The notes under the pieces: model-generated
The model's database searches: none
What the model was told of the DNA's origin: nothing
The model's input: the letters and a program-made list of their open reading frames with translations, nothing else
Program-made: the position numbers and the translations under genes
From: Candidatus Bathyarchaeota archaeon
Lineage (GTDB): Archaea; Thermoproteota; Bathyarchaeia; Bathyarchaeales; DTEX01
NCBI GenBank assembly: GCA_025059045.1
Contig: JANXEA010000009.1
Location: 1 to 53,857, forward strand
Reading direction: 5' to 3'
DNA: 53,857 bases
In this document: piece by piece, positions 26,908-37,200 of the stretch
Layout of the letters: each line of letters starts with the position of its first letter
How positions within the stretch are numbered: position 1 is the stretch's first letter

Positions 26908-27648
26908 CTACAGATTTGACCATTCTATGTTCTTCTTTGAGATCTCCTCCCAGCACCTATGACATATTGGAGTCTCGCGTCCATCATAGAATATGCTCAA
27001 CTCGATATCTGTGTTCTTACAGTATGGATTCCATGGGTTCATGCAGTGTATAACTGATTGTAAATGATCCATCCTCCTCGATGAGGTATTAGAGAATTGT
27101 CTCCTTGATTTTGGAACGGATTTCTTATTTTCTTCACATTTCATCTTATCGATCACCACACCGTTCTTACTGTCAGGCCCTTCTCTATACATCTCATCAG
27201 ACAGACTCTTCTGCAATTCAGCGCTTTCAACAGAGTTTATAGAGCCCTGAATTATATCATCATACTTTACCACTTTAGACCTGGCTAAAAGAAACGGATA
27301 CTGTGAACTTCTCATAATATTGAGACCTTCATCTAGTATTTGGCTGAGACGAGTGTATTCAGCATCTTCGATTTTGCCTAGAAACTTATCTAATTGGAGA
27401 TCAACAAGCAATGATTCAAGAACCTTTTCACATTCAGAAGATACCAATCTAATCTCACGATCCTCTTTCTCCAAAGCATCCCTCAGATCGGATAAAATTG
27501 ACTGCAACTCATTAATTCTTTTTTCAAGCAATTCGAAGGTACCATAAGAGATCTTCCCATCAATGAAAAGATTCTTTATGGTGATCTCCTGCCTCTCGAA
27601 TGAATTAATGATGGAATTAATGTTAGCTATCATGTCTGAGAAATCCAT
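26908..27648 (-). CDS. Coiled-coil protein with C-terminal zinc-finger-like motif, unknown function
   Basis: Residues 1-110 are long helices with heptad-like patterns (ELLEKRINELQSILSDLRDA, VLESLLVDLQLDKFLGKIED). A charged, low-complexity linker covers ~150-195. The end has paired Cys/His residues (VIHCMNPWNPYCKNTDIELS then TPICHRCWEEISKKN) that suggest one zinc site. I recognise no family. ATG 27648 is preferred over TTG 27657. It lies 80 bp before fwdD on the same strand, so it may be co-transcribed with fwdDB. An adaptor role is conceivable but unsupported. Confidence 0.65.
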   Translation of the reverse strand: MDFSDMIANINSIINSFERQEITIKNLFIDGKISYGTFELLEKRINELQSILSDLRDALEKEDREIRLVSSECEKVLESLLVDLQLDKFLGKIEDAEYTRLSQILDEGLNIMRSSQYPFLLARSKVVKYDDIIQGSINSVESAELQKSLSDEMYREGPDSKNGVVIDKMKCEENKKSVPKSRRQFSNTSSRRMDHLQSVIHCMNPWNPYCKNTDIELSIFYDGRETPICHRCWEEISKKNIEWSNL

Positions 27649-27841
27649 AGCAGCCAAACCATCTTTATGTTGGACAAATAAAGGTTAAACATCTTTTCAT
27701 CATAACCGTATATGCTGTTATATTAGATATTTCGAGAACAAATTCCCTTCTTCATGACATCGAAAATACAAAAAACGTAGCATCAAATATTCAATATATA
27801 ATGGAAGGTTGCAAACCCTGCCCAACAATCTCTTGTAATCA

Positions 27842-28876
27842 TCAGTCAAGCAGATTTACACCTACTCTTTCCGCAATCGCCTGAATCTCTTTCCACGTCC
27901 TCTCAGGCACGTATATCCCTTCTTTCGATCTTTTCTCCAGCATCCTGTATTCTAATTCACCGGGGATCAGTATCTCACTGTATCCCGGTCTAAGCTTAGA
28001 GGATTTTACGGCTTTTATTAAACCATCAACTCTTCTTTTAAATTCTTCTGGTTGCATGAAATTGCTGATATTTATTGCTTGAAAGAAGACTCCATTGCCA
28101 AATTTCTCATCCTCGTAGGCGCATCCAGCTCCCGAAAGGATGCCAGCGAGGATCTCTACAACAATCGCTAAACCAAATCCTTTATGCCCAGCAATATCGC
28201 CTCCCATTGGAAGAATCGCTCCGCCCCTATAAAGGTCTTCAGGATTAGTTGATAAATTTCCTTCACCATCTATAATATATCCCAGAGGCAACTTTTCCCC
28301 TTTATGTAAGGCAATTCTAATCTTTCCTTCAGCGCATGCGCTGGTTGACATATCGAGGATTAGGGGCATACCACTTCCGGTTGGAAAAGCATAGCTTAAC
28401 GGTGCGGTACTAAGCACCCTCTCTCTTCCACCATGAGGAGCCACCATCCGAGTCGAATTTACCATCGCAACGCCAATCATGTTATACTTTGAGGCCATCT
28501 CCGTGTAATCTGCCAGTCTCCCTATGTGATAAAGATTGAAGGCACAAACTGTGCTTATACCATTCTCTTTTGCCTTCTGGATGGCTATCTCCATAGATTT
28601 CTTTGCGACAACTTGCCCGAAACCCCAGTTTCCATTTATAAGCGCAGTTGATGGTGTTTCTCTCACAACCTCGATCTGCGCGCCTGGTTTCACCTTACCT
28701 TTCTGGATGGCATCTACATATTGGATTATGCGTATCACACCGTGCGAATCCTGTCCAACCATGTTTGCTCTAACTAGTAGATCAGCAATCAGCTTTGATT
28801 CATCCTCGGGGACACCTGCAGCCTCGAAAACCCTGATGCCTACATCGATTAAGTATTTTGCTGGGAAAATAGGCAA
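27842..28876 (-). CDS. Ldh2/malate-lactate dehydrogenase family NAD(P) oxidoreductase
   Basis: This belongs to the non-Rossmann malate/L-lactate/L-sulfolactate dehydrogenase family, which reduces 2-oxo acids. Seen are ANMVGQDSHGVIRI (catalytic His), ALINGNWGFGQVVAKKSMEI, LYHIGRLADYTEMA and GGDIAGHKGFGLAIVVEIL. About 344 residues is standard. GGAGG lies seven bases before TTG 28876, which gives MPIFPAKYLI; ATG 28894 would overlap this ribosome site and is less likely. The natural 2-oxo acid could be oxaloacetate, pyruvate or sulfopyruvate. Transcribed divergently from apgM. Confidence 0.85.
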   Translation of the reverse strand: MPIFPAKYLIDVGIRVFEAAGVPEDESKLIADLLVRANMVGQDSHGVIRIIQYVDAIQKGKVKPGAQIEVVRETPSTALINGNWGFGQVVAKKSMEIAIQKAKENGISTVCAFNLYHIGRLADYTEMASKYNMIGVAMVNSTRMVAPHGGRERVLSTAPLSYAFPTGSGMPLILDMSTSACAEGKIRIALHKGEKLPLGYIIDGEGNLSTNPEDLYRGGAILPMGGDIAGHKGFGLAIVVEILAGILSGAGCAYEDEKFGNGVFFQAINISNFMQPEEFKRRVDGLIKAVKSSKLRPGYSEILIPGELEYRMLEKRSKEGIYVPERTWKEIQAIAERVGVNLLD

Positions 28877-28999
28877 TTCAGATCCTCCTCTCATTGGGCA
28901 AATTCGTCATTTATCATATAAATCTTGTCTGTTATGATGAGACTGTAAAGCTTTATATCTCATAGTCGTTGCTATCTTTTCAGTATCAGAAATACTGGG

Positions 29000-30286
29000 A
29001 TGGTGAATTTGAAGCTAATCTATGTTGTGATAGATGGTTTAGGCGATCTTCCCCTCAAAGTATTGGACAACCAAACACCATTAGAGTACGCTGAAACTCC
29101 GAACCTAGACTTCTTAGCAAGCATCGGTAAAGTAGGCCTAATGTATAGTGTCAGAAAAGGAATTGCTCCCGAAAGCGATGTTGCCGTAATCTCAATTCTC
29201 GGATATGACCCATATAGGTATCATGTTGGAAGGGGACCATTGGAAGCTGTTGGGGCAGGTTTGAAAATGATGGATGGTGACCTTGCCTTAAGATGCAATT
29301 TTGCAACATTAGGCAATGATCGAAGGATAATCGATCGAAGGGTTGGAAGAAATCTGACGACGGAGGAGGCTTCTCATCTATCGGAAGCCGTAAATAAAAA
29401 TGTCAGTCTAACATCCCATTCTGCGGAGTTCGAGTTCAAAAATACATTAGGGCATAGAGGCGTCCTAGTTATTCGAAGCAAAACAATGCCTCTATCCGGG
29501 AACATAACTAATACAGATCCAGCATACCTAAAGGTTGGTGGGATAGGCATAGCTAAAAAGGACGTTGAACCCTTCCTAGAAGACTGTCGACCGCTTGATG
29601 AGAGCGAATCATCTAAGGTATCTGCACAGTTAGTTAATGAATTTACCTGGAAGAGCCATGAAGTCTTGGAGAATCATCCGGTAAATATGAGAAGATCCTC
29701 AAATGGGATGCTCAAGGCAAATGTGATATTATCAAGAGATGCGGGTGCTGAATTACCCAAGTTCTTTGATATTAATGCGCATTATAAAGTTAGATTCGCG
29801 TGTTTAGCGGATATGCCAGTGGAGAGGGGAATTGCGAAGCTTGCCGGCATGCATCTTATCGAAATACCCCCGCCTTCAGGCAATATCAAGGATGACTGCA
29901 TTTTACGGGCAGGTAAGCTTCTCTCCGCCATCTCGAATTATGACTGCTTCTACATTCATCTTAAAGGACCGGATGAGCCTGGACATGACGGCGACTATAA
30001 AAGGAAAATCCAAGTCATAGCGGATATAGATAGGTACTTTTTTGGAAGAGTACTTGAGAATGTGAGGTTGCAAGAGACTCTGTTCTGTGTGACAGCGGAC
30101 CATTCCACCCCATGCGAGCAAATGTCCCATACCGATGATCCTGTCCCCGTCCTCATTGCTGGCGGAAAGATTCATCCTGACAGTGCTAAAAAATTCTCTG
30201 AAAAGGAATGTAAAAACGGAAGTCTAGGGATTATTGAGTCAGGGAACTTGCTTATGCCTCTACTTATGAAACTACTTAAAGAATGA
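29000..30286 (+). CDS. apgM: 2,3-bisphosphoglycerate-independent phosphoglycerate mutase, archaeal type
   Basis: ApgM interconverts 3- and 2-phosphoglycerate in lower glycolysis or gluconeogenesis. This alkaline-phosphatase-superfamily enzyme shows [13 protein letters not shown] (metal Asp), [18 protein letters not shown] (catalytic Ser), [24 protein letters not shown] and [10 protein letters not shown], all metal-site blocks. Length 428 fits. The start may be ATG 29000 or TTG 29009, the latter placed after GGTGA and giving the typical [15 protein letters not shown]-like CTTTATATC lies at 28951. Confidence 0.93.
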   Translation: MVNLKLIYVVIDGLGDLPLKVLDNQTPLEYAETPNLDFLASIGKVGLMYSVRKGIAPESDVAVISILGYDPYRYHVGRGPLEAVGAGLKMMDGDLALRCNFATLGNDRRIIDRRVGRNLTTEEASHLSEAVNKNVSLTSHSAEFEFKNTLGHRGVLVIRSKTMPLSGNITNTDPAYLKVGGIGIAKKDVEPFLEDCRPLDESESSKVSAQLVNEFTWKSHEVLENHPVNMRRSSNGMLKANVILSRDAGAELPKFFDINAHYKVRFACLADMPVERGIAKLAGMHLIEIPPPSGNIKDDCILRAGKLLSAISNYDCFYIHLKGPDEPGHDGDYKRKIQVIADIDRYFFGRVLENVRLQETLFCVTADHSTPCEQMSHTDDPVPVLIAGGKIHPDSAKKFSEKECKNGSLGIIESGNLLMPLLMKLLKE

Positions 30287-30344
30287 GGACAACTTTTCAT
30301 TCTATGCGCAGCATGCTGCCGCATGATTATGTGTTCAAGAAGCT

Positions 30345-30353
30345 TTTATTAAG
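30345..30353 (+). promoter_or_regulatory. TATA-like box for SRP RNA
   Basis: TTTATTAAG lies 23-31 bases before the first paired base of the SRP RNA, within an AT-rich stretch, as expected for an archaeal TATA box. Confidence 0.5.
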
Positions 30354-30375
30354 CTTGAAAAATTAATTTTGTATT

Positions 30376-30710
30376 GGACGGCGGGTCTTAGACGGGGGGC
30401 TAGGGGTCCCCTGAGAGGCTAAGCGCCTCGACCGTAAACCCTCTATATGACGGGTCGAAAGCTGAAGTGAGGCGCAAAAGATCACACATGCTCCTCAGAA
30501 TCTCACGATGAGTATCTGTCCTCTGGGGCTTACGGTGTGGAGCAGTCCTCGTAGGAGGACTGTAACCACATTTACCAGGCGAACCTGGCCAGGCCCGGGA
30601 GGGAGCAACCTAAGCCTGGACGTCAAGCGCTCAGAGGGGTTCGGATACGAGCGTAGATTCTGAGTGGGCTGTGTGAAAACTATGCGTCGAGCTTCAGTGA
30701 CCCGCCGTCC
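30376..30710 (+). ncRNA. Signal recognition particle 7S RNA
   Basis: The ends pair perfectly: GGACGGCGGGTC (30376-30387) with GACCCGCCGTCC (30699-30710), forming helix 1/5. The centre has the conserved SRP54-binding helix 8, with GGCCAGGCCCGGGAGGGAGC and CCTAAGCCTGG, from about 30587 to 30630. The region is strongly GC-rich against AT-rich flanks. Its length, about 335 nt, is slightly longer than many archaeal SRP RNAs. It targets membrane and secreted proteins such as the GH51 enzyme. Apparent reading frames inside are artefacts of base composition. Confidence 0.95.
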
Positions 30711-30748
30711 ACGTCGATTCAACCATTGCCGAATCATTTAGAGGCACC

Positions 30749-31669
30749 TTATACCCTGCTTATCTCTCTTAAGATCTGACATGTTTGGCACAAGTCCGTT
30801 GACGAGGGTTCACCACAGTCTGAACAGATCTTAAATGGGATTTCTTTCAGCATTATTGAATCCCGAAGCTTCTCGTAGGAGCGATAGATTGTATACTTCA
30901 TACCTGGATGCTTTTCTTCCATATAATTAAGAATCCGGCGCACATCATTCCTCAACGCCTCACCAGCATATGGGCATGGTTCATCTTGGAATGTAATGTT
31001 TGTAACATATGCGTATAGAGCCGTTTCCTTTTCTAGAACCTCGCATAGGGGTTTGACCCTAGGTATAAAGCCGACCTTAAAGTTCTCGGTTTGCAATGTT
31101 CTCTTTATACGTAGAGGCTCGCCATGGATGATGTTTAGAAAGAAAGTTTGAATCTCATCATCGAGAGTATGGGCCGTGGCAATCTTCGTTGCGCCAGCAA
31201 GTTGACCGCCAATATTGATTGCCTTTCTACGTAGGATTCCGCAGTAAGCGCATGGAGTTAGCTTTTCGCCACGAACCTTCTCCACAATCTCATCTAGCGT
31301 GTATCCATATAACTCTTTAAAAGATACTATTATATGCGCAATTCCAAGTTCTGCACAATTCTTTTTAGCAATTTCAATCGCCTCATCCCTGTACCCGCTT
31401 ATTCCTTCGTCGACAGTAATTGCACAAATAGATGACTTAGGAAAATCTTGTTCTATCTTGAATAGTATGTGAAGAAGACTTAGGCTGTCCTTTCCCCCTG
31501 AAACCGCCACGGCAATTCTGTCATCAATCTCAAACAATTTATATTTTGCAATAGTTTTACGCACCTTTCTCTCTATTGAGGTCACAAAGCATTTAACACA
31601 TAACCTTTCGCCAGAATAAGTCCGAGAATAGAATGCCTCCCTCCGCTTGCATATTGTGCACATAACCAT
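30749..31669 (-). CDS. tRNA 2-thiolation enzyme of the TtuA/Ncs6 family
   Basis: This ATP-dependent tRNA sulfurtransferase modifies either U54 (TtuA) or wobble U34 (Ncs6). It starts with a zinc ribbon (CTICKRREAF...LCVKC), then the PP-loop AVAVSGGKDSLSLLH, central CAYCGILRRKAIN (catalytic/Fe-S Cys), ATAHTLDDEIQTF and a third conserved Cys in EPCPYAGEA. It ends with a second zinc ribbon (CSDCGEPSSTDLCQTCQI). Full length at 307 residues. Whether U54 or U34 is modified is not certain from motifs. Confidence 0.88.
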   Translation of the reverse strand: MVMCTICKRREAFYSRTYSGERLCVKCFVTSIERKVRKTIAKYKLFEIDDRIAVAVSGGKDSLSLLHILFKIEQDFPKSSICAITVDEGISGYRDEAIEIAKKNCAELGIAHIIVSFKELYGYTLDEIVEKVRGEKLTPCAYCGILRRKAINIGGQLAGATKIATAHTLDDEIQTFFLNIIHGEPLRIKRTLQTENFKVGFIPRVKPLCEVLEKETALYAYVTNITFQDEPCPYAGEALRNDVRRILNYMEEKHPGMKYTIYRSYEKLRDSIMLKEIPFKICSDCGEPSSTDLCQTCQILREISRV

Positions 31670-31850
31670 TTATATCATCTTTCCTGAAGTGATAGCTTTA
31701 CTTATCTATAAAGTCATCCTTGCCTGCAAACAATACAATTTTGCTGGAACGGTGAAATATGTTTTCCGTCATACATGCTTAGAGCAGCATTTCTCAACTG
31801 GCTTACAAAATGTTAAAATCGATATCTTGAGATTTCATTTTCAATATACT

Positions 31851-32582
31851 ATGTTAGTACTGGGCTGGTCAAAATTGGCCAAAAAACCAGTAGCCCGCGA
31901 CGAAAGAGTCGAAGTCATATATAGTAAAGAGCGTTGGGAGTTACTAAAAGCATTAAGGAAACAGGCTATTGAGATAATGGAGGCCCTGGAAAAGGCTCAC
32001 ATATTCTCCGTGGTCCATGGAAGTATCGCTAGAGGTGATGCCACGCCAAAAAGCGACATAGACATTTTTGTTCCGCAGACCGTTTCCTCCTTCCTCATAG
32101 AAACATCTCTCCTGAGAAACGGTTTTCAAATCTCAAAACGCATCCTCATACAGGCAACTCCAACTCACACTATTAAGGGATTCATAGAGATAGATGAGCA
32201 GAGGCATGTCTCATTTCCCATGTCGAAATTAAAGAGGCTTGGAAGAGAGTTTTACCGGTTTGGTGGCGAGGCGACGGTTGAAATGCTCAGGAATGGTGTC
32301 AGAACCCCAGGCGTCGATAAGAGGTTAATGCTAATTGAACCTACAGAGAGTGGTCACATAGAAAGCAGGGTTGTTGGAAGGGAGGAGTATGTCGCAAAAC
32401 TGCTCGGCATATCTGTGGACACTGTACTAAATAGAGTTAGAACGCTATTACGCCGTGATGAAATTGGTCGGACAGGACTTTTTATTGAGAGAGAATTGTC
32501 CCCCAACGAAACGTTTGAGTCGGTTCTAAAGAGACTTGCGGATGAGAATCCAGCGGTAAGGAGAAGACTTAGATGTTCATAG
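31851..32582 (+). CDS. Nucleotidyltransferase-fold protein with C-terminal helix-turn-helix-like region
   Basis: The catalytic pattern VVHGSIARGDATPKSDIDIFV (GS...D.D) marks a DNA-polymerase-beta-like nucleotidyltransferase. The C-terminal ~80 residues (VVGREEYVAKLLGISVDTVL) look like a helix-turn-helix. Proteins of this plan are widespread in archaea without a firm function to my knowledge. I chose ATG 31851; the frame is open back to 31647, but the extra 68 residues are unlike protein and run into the divergent thiolase start. It converges with mch. Confidence 0.7.
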   Translation: MLVLGWSKLAKKPVARDERVEVIYSKERWELLKALRKQAIEIMEALEKAHIFSVVHGSIARGDATPKSDIDIFVPQTVSSFLIETSLLRNGFQISKRILIQATPTHTIKGFIEIDEQRHVSFPMSKLKRLGREFYRFGGEATVEMLRNGVRTPGVDKRLMLIEPTESGHIESRVVGREEYVAKLLGISVDTVLNRVRTLLRRDEIGRTGLFIERELSPNETFESVLKRLADENPAVRRRLRCS

Positions 32583-32593
32583 GATGACGCCTT

Positions 32594-33499
32594 TCAAACA
32601 TCTCTCAGAATGTCATGAAGGTAAACTTTGATGGGTCCTATCTTTCCTCCATAATTTCCCGCGGATATTTTTACTACGCCTTTAACCTTCGCCGCTGCTT
32701 TAATCCCCTCAGCCATTGCTTTCTTAACGCAATCTAAATTTAATCCGTTCACTACAATCTCATAGACGCAATTAGCATCCTCAGTTACATTAGATCCTGA
32801 TAAGACATCTCTGAGGATTGGGCAGAAGAGGTGATTTGTTGATGCTGGAAGCTTATACTTGAGAGAGCCCACCTTTGAGCCAGATCTGCAAATGCCACCT
32901 GGGAAAGGCAGTATTACACCCTCAACTTCGCTTCGGATAGCCTTAACGGCTTCCTCGGCACCCAATAAAGCCGAATCCTGGGTTTCGGCGAGAATTATAA
33001 AATTGCCCCCTGCAATCGCTTTCTTCACTCCGAAACTTTCTTCTATAATGAACTCGCCTTCCATTACGGGTATCCGCCAAACTCGTCTTCCATAGATTTC
33101 GTCTCTTCTCTGAAATCCATCGCCAAAAAGCCTTAAGCTCCTTCCAACTTTTAATCTTCGAATGGCATTTGGAAGAAAATCAAAAATCGAAGTTGTGGGG
33201 CAAGTCATTATACATTGCCCTATCCGCTTAATCATCTGCTTTTTCAGCTCGCTCCTGATCCCATGATATATTTGTATAATGGCTCCAACCCTCTTGTCCG
33301 GTGTCATCTCTCTTCCAACTATTCTCTCCACACCTGCTTCTGCTGGACATCCAATTATGGATGATGCAAAGCCAGTTGCAGCGTTTGCTGCGGTTAAAGC
33401 CCATTTCTCATCTTTTGCTGTGATGAGTACCCTTGCAGCCCACATCTCGAAAAGCTCTGCGAATGTATCGTCTATCTCTACTCCGTTAAGCCTAAACAT
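32594..33499 (-). CDS. mch: Methenyl-tetrahydromethanopterin cyclohydrolase
   Basis: Mch hydrolyses methenyl-H4MPT to formyl-H4MPT (reversibly), in the C1 pathway fed by the Fwd complex encoded 6 kb away. Family stretches are TAANAATGFASSIIGCPAEA, ITCPTTS-type IMTCPTTSIFDFLPNA, GGNFIILAETQDSALLGAEE, FPGGICRSGSKVGS and CPILRDVL. Length ~301 is near the usual 310-320. The start ATG 33499 follows a TTG that could also initiate. Together with cofE, mptN and mobA it shows that H4MPT/F420 metabolism is encoded in this genome. Confidence 0.95.
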   Translation of the reverse strand: MFRLNGVEIDDTFAELFEMWAARVLITAKDEKWALTAANAATGFASSIIGCPAEAGVERIVGREMTPDKRVGAIIQIYHGIRSELKKQMIKRIGQCIMTCPTTSIFDFLPNAIRRLKVGRSLRLFGDGFQRRDEIYGRRVWRIPVMEGEFIIEESFGVKKAIAGGNFIILAETQDSALLGAEEAVKAIRSEVEGVILPFPGGICRSGSKVGSLKYKLPASTNHLFCPILRDVLSGSNVTEDANCVYEIVVNGLNLDCVKKAMAEGIKAAAKVKGVVKISAGNYGGKIGPIKVYLHDILRDV

Positions 33500-33611
33500 C
33501 AAGATCCATCCAGACCAGATAGACCTAACTAGAATCTCCTCTTATTATAATTTATTCAATCCACACCTCTTTGGCTTTGGGCATCATTTTAAAGCAACGC
33601 CACCAGAATCT

Positions 33612-34016
33612 TTATTCGTTATGATCCAAGATTTTATCAGCCCTTTTATTCTCTAATCTCTTATGAAGTACTTCTATTGTTTTTCGGCTAATGTATCCTT
33701 TATGTGGCCGGAAACCGCCAGTGAAGTTTTTCGGTATATGGAGAAGCTCATGTATTAGGGTCTTCTCCTTCTCGTCTTGACTGAGATTGTCAAATCTTTC
33801 AGATATTACCTCAATAACATATGCTGGTGGACAATTAAGCACCTCCTGCCAAAGTCTTCCTAACCCATGAATTCGTGCAATAGTTCTTGTTGAGTTTGAT
33901 CCAGTACTTCTAACGCAATGAACAAATTGGGGCACTATATGAAAAAAGCCCAAGCTCTCAATTATCTCATTCACGAGCATCTTTACATCTGGAGCATCGC
34001 GATATCTGATCGTCAA
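33612..34016 (-). CDS. Small putative zinc metallopeptidase (HExxH)
   Basis: This 134-residue protein has the zincin motif TLIHELLHIPKNFTGGFRPH. HELLH binds zinc and the later His (FRPHKGY) may be the third ligand. It belongs to a family of short archaeal predicted metallopeptidases with this HELLHIP motif. There is no signal peptide or membrane segment, so it is cytoplasmic. Upstream residues include VIEVISERFDNLSQDEKEKT. TTG 34016 is the only start that keeps the whole conserved part. Substrate unknown. Confidence 0.75.
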   Translation of the reverse strand: MTIRYRDAPDVKMLVNEIIESLGFFHIVPQFVHCVRSTGSNSTRTIARIHGLGRLWQEVLNCPPAYVIEVISERFDNLSQDEKEKTLIHELLHIPKNFTGGFRPHKGYISRKTIEVLHKRLENKRADKILDHNE

Positions 34017-34277
34017 TTTTCAGCATTCCCCAACTAATTTCAGGCATATCTCATTTTAAATCTTGTACACTAGTCTATGTTATATTAGTGAAAAATGTAA
34101 TTCCATTATCTTTATATTTGGCGGAAAAGAATTGAGTTATTCTCGCCTAGCGGGGTTACGTGGATGCGAGGCGGAGATAAAATTCACGCTGTACCTACTA
34201 CAAAGATCACATCCTAGAGCATTAAAGCTCTCAAAAGTTTTAAATGTCAAGTTAACAAGTTTTGAGAGGCGATAGAA

Positions 34278-37200
34278 TTGTTCAAGGATGTTTCGCCGAA
34301 GGTCAACTTTCCCGAGCTTGAACATAAGATCTTAAAGTTTTGGGCCGAAACAGACGCCTTCAAGAAGAGGGTAGCGCTCAACAGAGGGAAGAAGAAATGG
34401 TCATTTATGGATGGCCCTATAACAGCCAACAATCCCATGGGCGTCCACCATGCTTGGGGCCGAACCTATAAAGACCTTTTTCAGCGCTTTAAGGCTATGG
34501 AAGGGTATGACCTTAGATACCAAAATGGCTTTGACTGTCAAGGTTTATGGATCGAGGTTGAAGTTGAAAAAGAACTGGGGTTCCGTTCAAAACGTGACAT
34601 TGAATCCTACGGTATTGCGGAGTTCGTTAAGCGATGTAAGCAAAGGGCGCTACGTTATGCGGCGGTACAAGTTGAACAGTCAATCCGCTTAGGCTACTGG
34701 ATGGATTGGGATGACCCCAAAAAACTCCGTTACCTAGCGGATAGCTTAGAGAGGCCAGACCAAATAATCACCATTCAAGGTGTCGCTGGCCCAATAACAG
34801 ATACCTCTGAAAGATTAGTTGGAGAACTTGGTTCTCCTAAAATCGGCGGTTCCTATTTCACGTTTTCCGACGAAAATAATTATACAATATGGTCACTTTT
34901 GAAGAAATGTCATGAACGAGGTTGGATATATAAAGGAAGAGATGTGATGCCATGGTGCCCAAGATGCTCGACAGCGCTCTCACAACATGAAATCGTGACG
35001 GAGGGGTATCGTGAGATAACACATCCGGGATTAACAGTCAGATTTCCACTAAAGAATAGACCGCATGAATCACTCCTCATCTGGACAACCACTCCATGGA
35101 CCCTGACATCAAATGTTGCCGCTGCAGTTCACCCAGACCTCACCTACGTCAAAGTGAAACTTAATGATGAATACTTATATCTTGGAAAGTTTGCGATACA
35201 AAGGACTCTCGGCAACTTAAAATATAATGTCATATGCGAGCTCAAAGGCTGCGACATGGAAGGATGGACTTATGATGGACCATTTGATGAATTGCAGGCT
35301 CAGATAGAGACAGGGTCAATCAAAGCCCATAAGGTTATCATGTGGGAGGACGTAACTGAGGAAGAGGGCACAGGCATCGTACATATAGCTCCGGGATGCG
35401 GAAAAGAGGACCTCGAACTCGGAGAAAAAAATAACCTCCCCATAATCGCCCCGCTTGATGAGTTCGGAGTTTTCATGAATGGTTTCGGCCCGTACACGGG
35501 CGTCCATGCCTATGACTCAGCTAAACTCGTAATTGAGGATTTGAAGAGAAAGAACCTTCTATTCAAACTTGAGGACTATACTCATCGTTATCCAGTATGT
35601 TGGCGATGTGGAAGCGAGCTAGTTTTTCGCTTAGTCGATGAATGGTTCATCAGCATGGGTAAGAAGCTGAATAAGCCCATTGAAGAAGTCACTGAAGAAG
35701 AGAAAAGGGAGAACCTTCGATACCAAATTATAGACGTTGCTAAGCAGGTACGATGGATTCCAGAGTTTGGACTCCAGCAGGAGATAGACTGGCTTCTTAA
35801 CATGGAGGATTGGATGATATCCAAGAAAAGATATTGGGGTTTGGCGCTTCCAATCTGGGTATGCTCGAAATGCGGAAGCTTTGATGTTATAGGAAGCAAG
35901 GAGGAACTGAAAGTTCGTGCAATAGAAGGATGGGAGATATTCGACGGCCACACACCTCATAGGCCTTGGATAGACGCAGTGAAGATAAGATGCGAAAAAT
36001 GCGGGGGTGTTGCCACACGTATTCCGGATGTCGGAAACCCCTGGCTTGACGCTGGAATAGTTTCATTTTCAACACTTGGCTATCGAACTGATCGTGAATA
36101 TTGGAGACAATGGTTCCCCGCGGATCTTGTATGCGAATCTCTCCCCGGTCAATTCAGAAATTGGTTCTACTCAATGCTGGCCATGAGCACAATAATGGAA
36201 GGCAAGCCTCCTTTTAAGGTATGCTTTGGATACGGCTTAGTGCTAGGCGAAGATGGAAGAGAGATGCATAAGTCATGGGGAAATGCAATCGAATTTGACG
36301 ATGCTGCTGAGACAATGGGCGCCGACGTGATGAGGTGGATGTATTGCACAAAAAGGCCGGAAACAAACCTTCTATTTGGCTATCATAGAGCAGAGGAAGT
36401 TAAGAGGAATTTCCTTATTCCCTTATGGAATGTCTACAGCTTTTTCGTGACATACGCAAACCTAGATAAGTGGACACCTACCAACAGCGGTGCCTCAGAG
36501 TCCCCATTCATCCTAGATCGCTGGATCATCTCTAAACTGAATTTGCTCATAAAGAATGTGACTTATTATCTGGAGAATTATAACCCCTGCGACGCTGCCA
36601 TCTCAATTGAGAAGTTTGTGGAGGATCTCTCAACATGGTATATTAGGCGCTCAAGAAGGCGTTTCTGGAAAAGCGAAAAGGACGAAGATAAGAGCGCTGC
36701 ATATAGAACTCTTTATACATGCCTAGTAACACTAGCCAAACTTCTCGCCCCATTCATACCATTCATAAGTGAGGAAATTTACCAAAATCTGGTTCGAAGC
36801 GTAGATCTAAGTGCTCCCGAAAGTGTGCACCATAATGATTGGCCAATCAGCGACGAGAATGCCATTGACAAGGCTCTAATGGCGGACATGGATATAGTGA
36901 TGAAGATATGTAACCTAGGACGCTCCGCTCGCGCCAGGTCTGGAATCAAGCTCAGACAACCTCTATTAAGAGCTGTAGTTGTAGTGGATTGCAAAATTCT
37001 TGATAGAATTAGTAGAATGAAAGACTTGATAATGGATGAACTAAATGTGAAAGAGATTTCATTTTCATCTAAAGGCGAGGAACTTCTTGATTTTACAGCG
37101 AGAGTTTTACCTGAAAAATTAGGAAAAAAGTATGGAAGTTTACTGCCAAAGATTCAAGAGGAAGTATCCAAAATGGATGCAAAGGTCTTGAAGGGTATAC

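Noticed and set aside
30495-30737. 80-residue minus-strand frame
   Set aside because: It lies inside the SRP RNA and its codons follow the RNA stems.
31647-31850. 68-residue N-terminal extension of the nucleotidyltransferase
   Set aside because: It overlaps the divergent thiolase start and does not resemble the conserved protein; ATG 31851 begins just before the conserved part.
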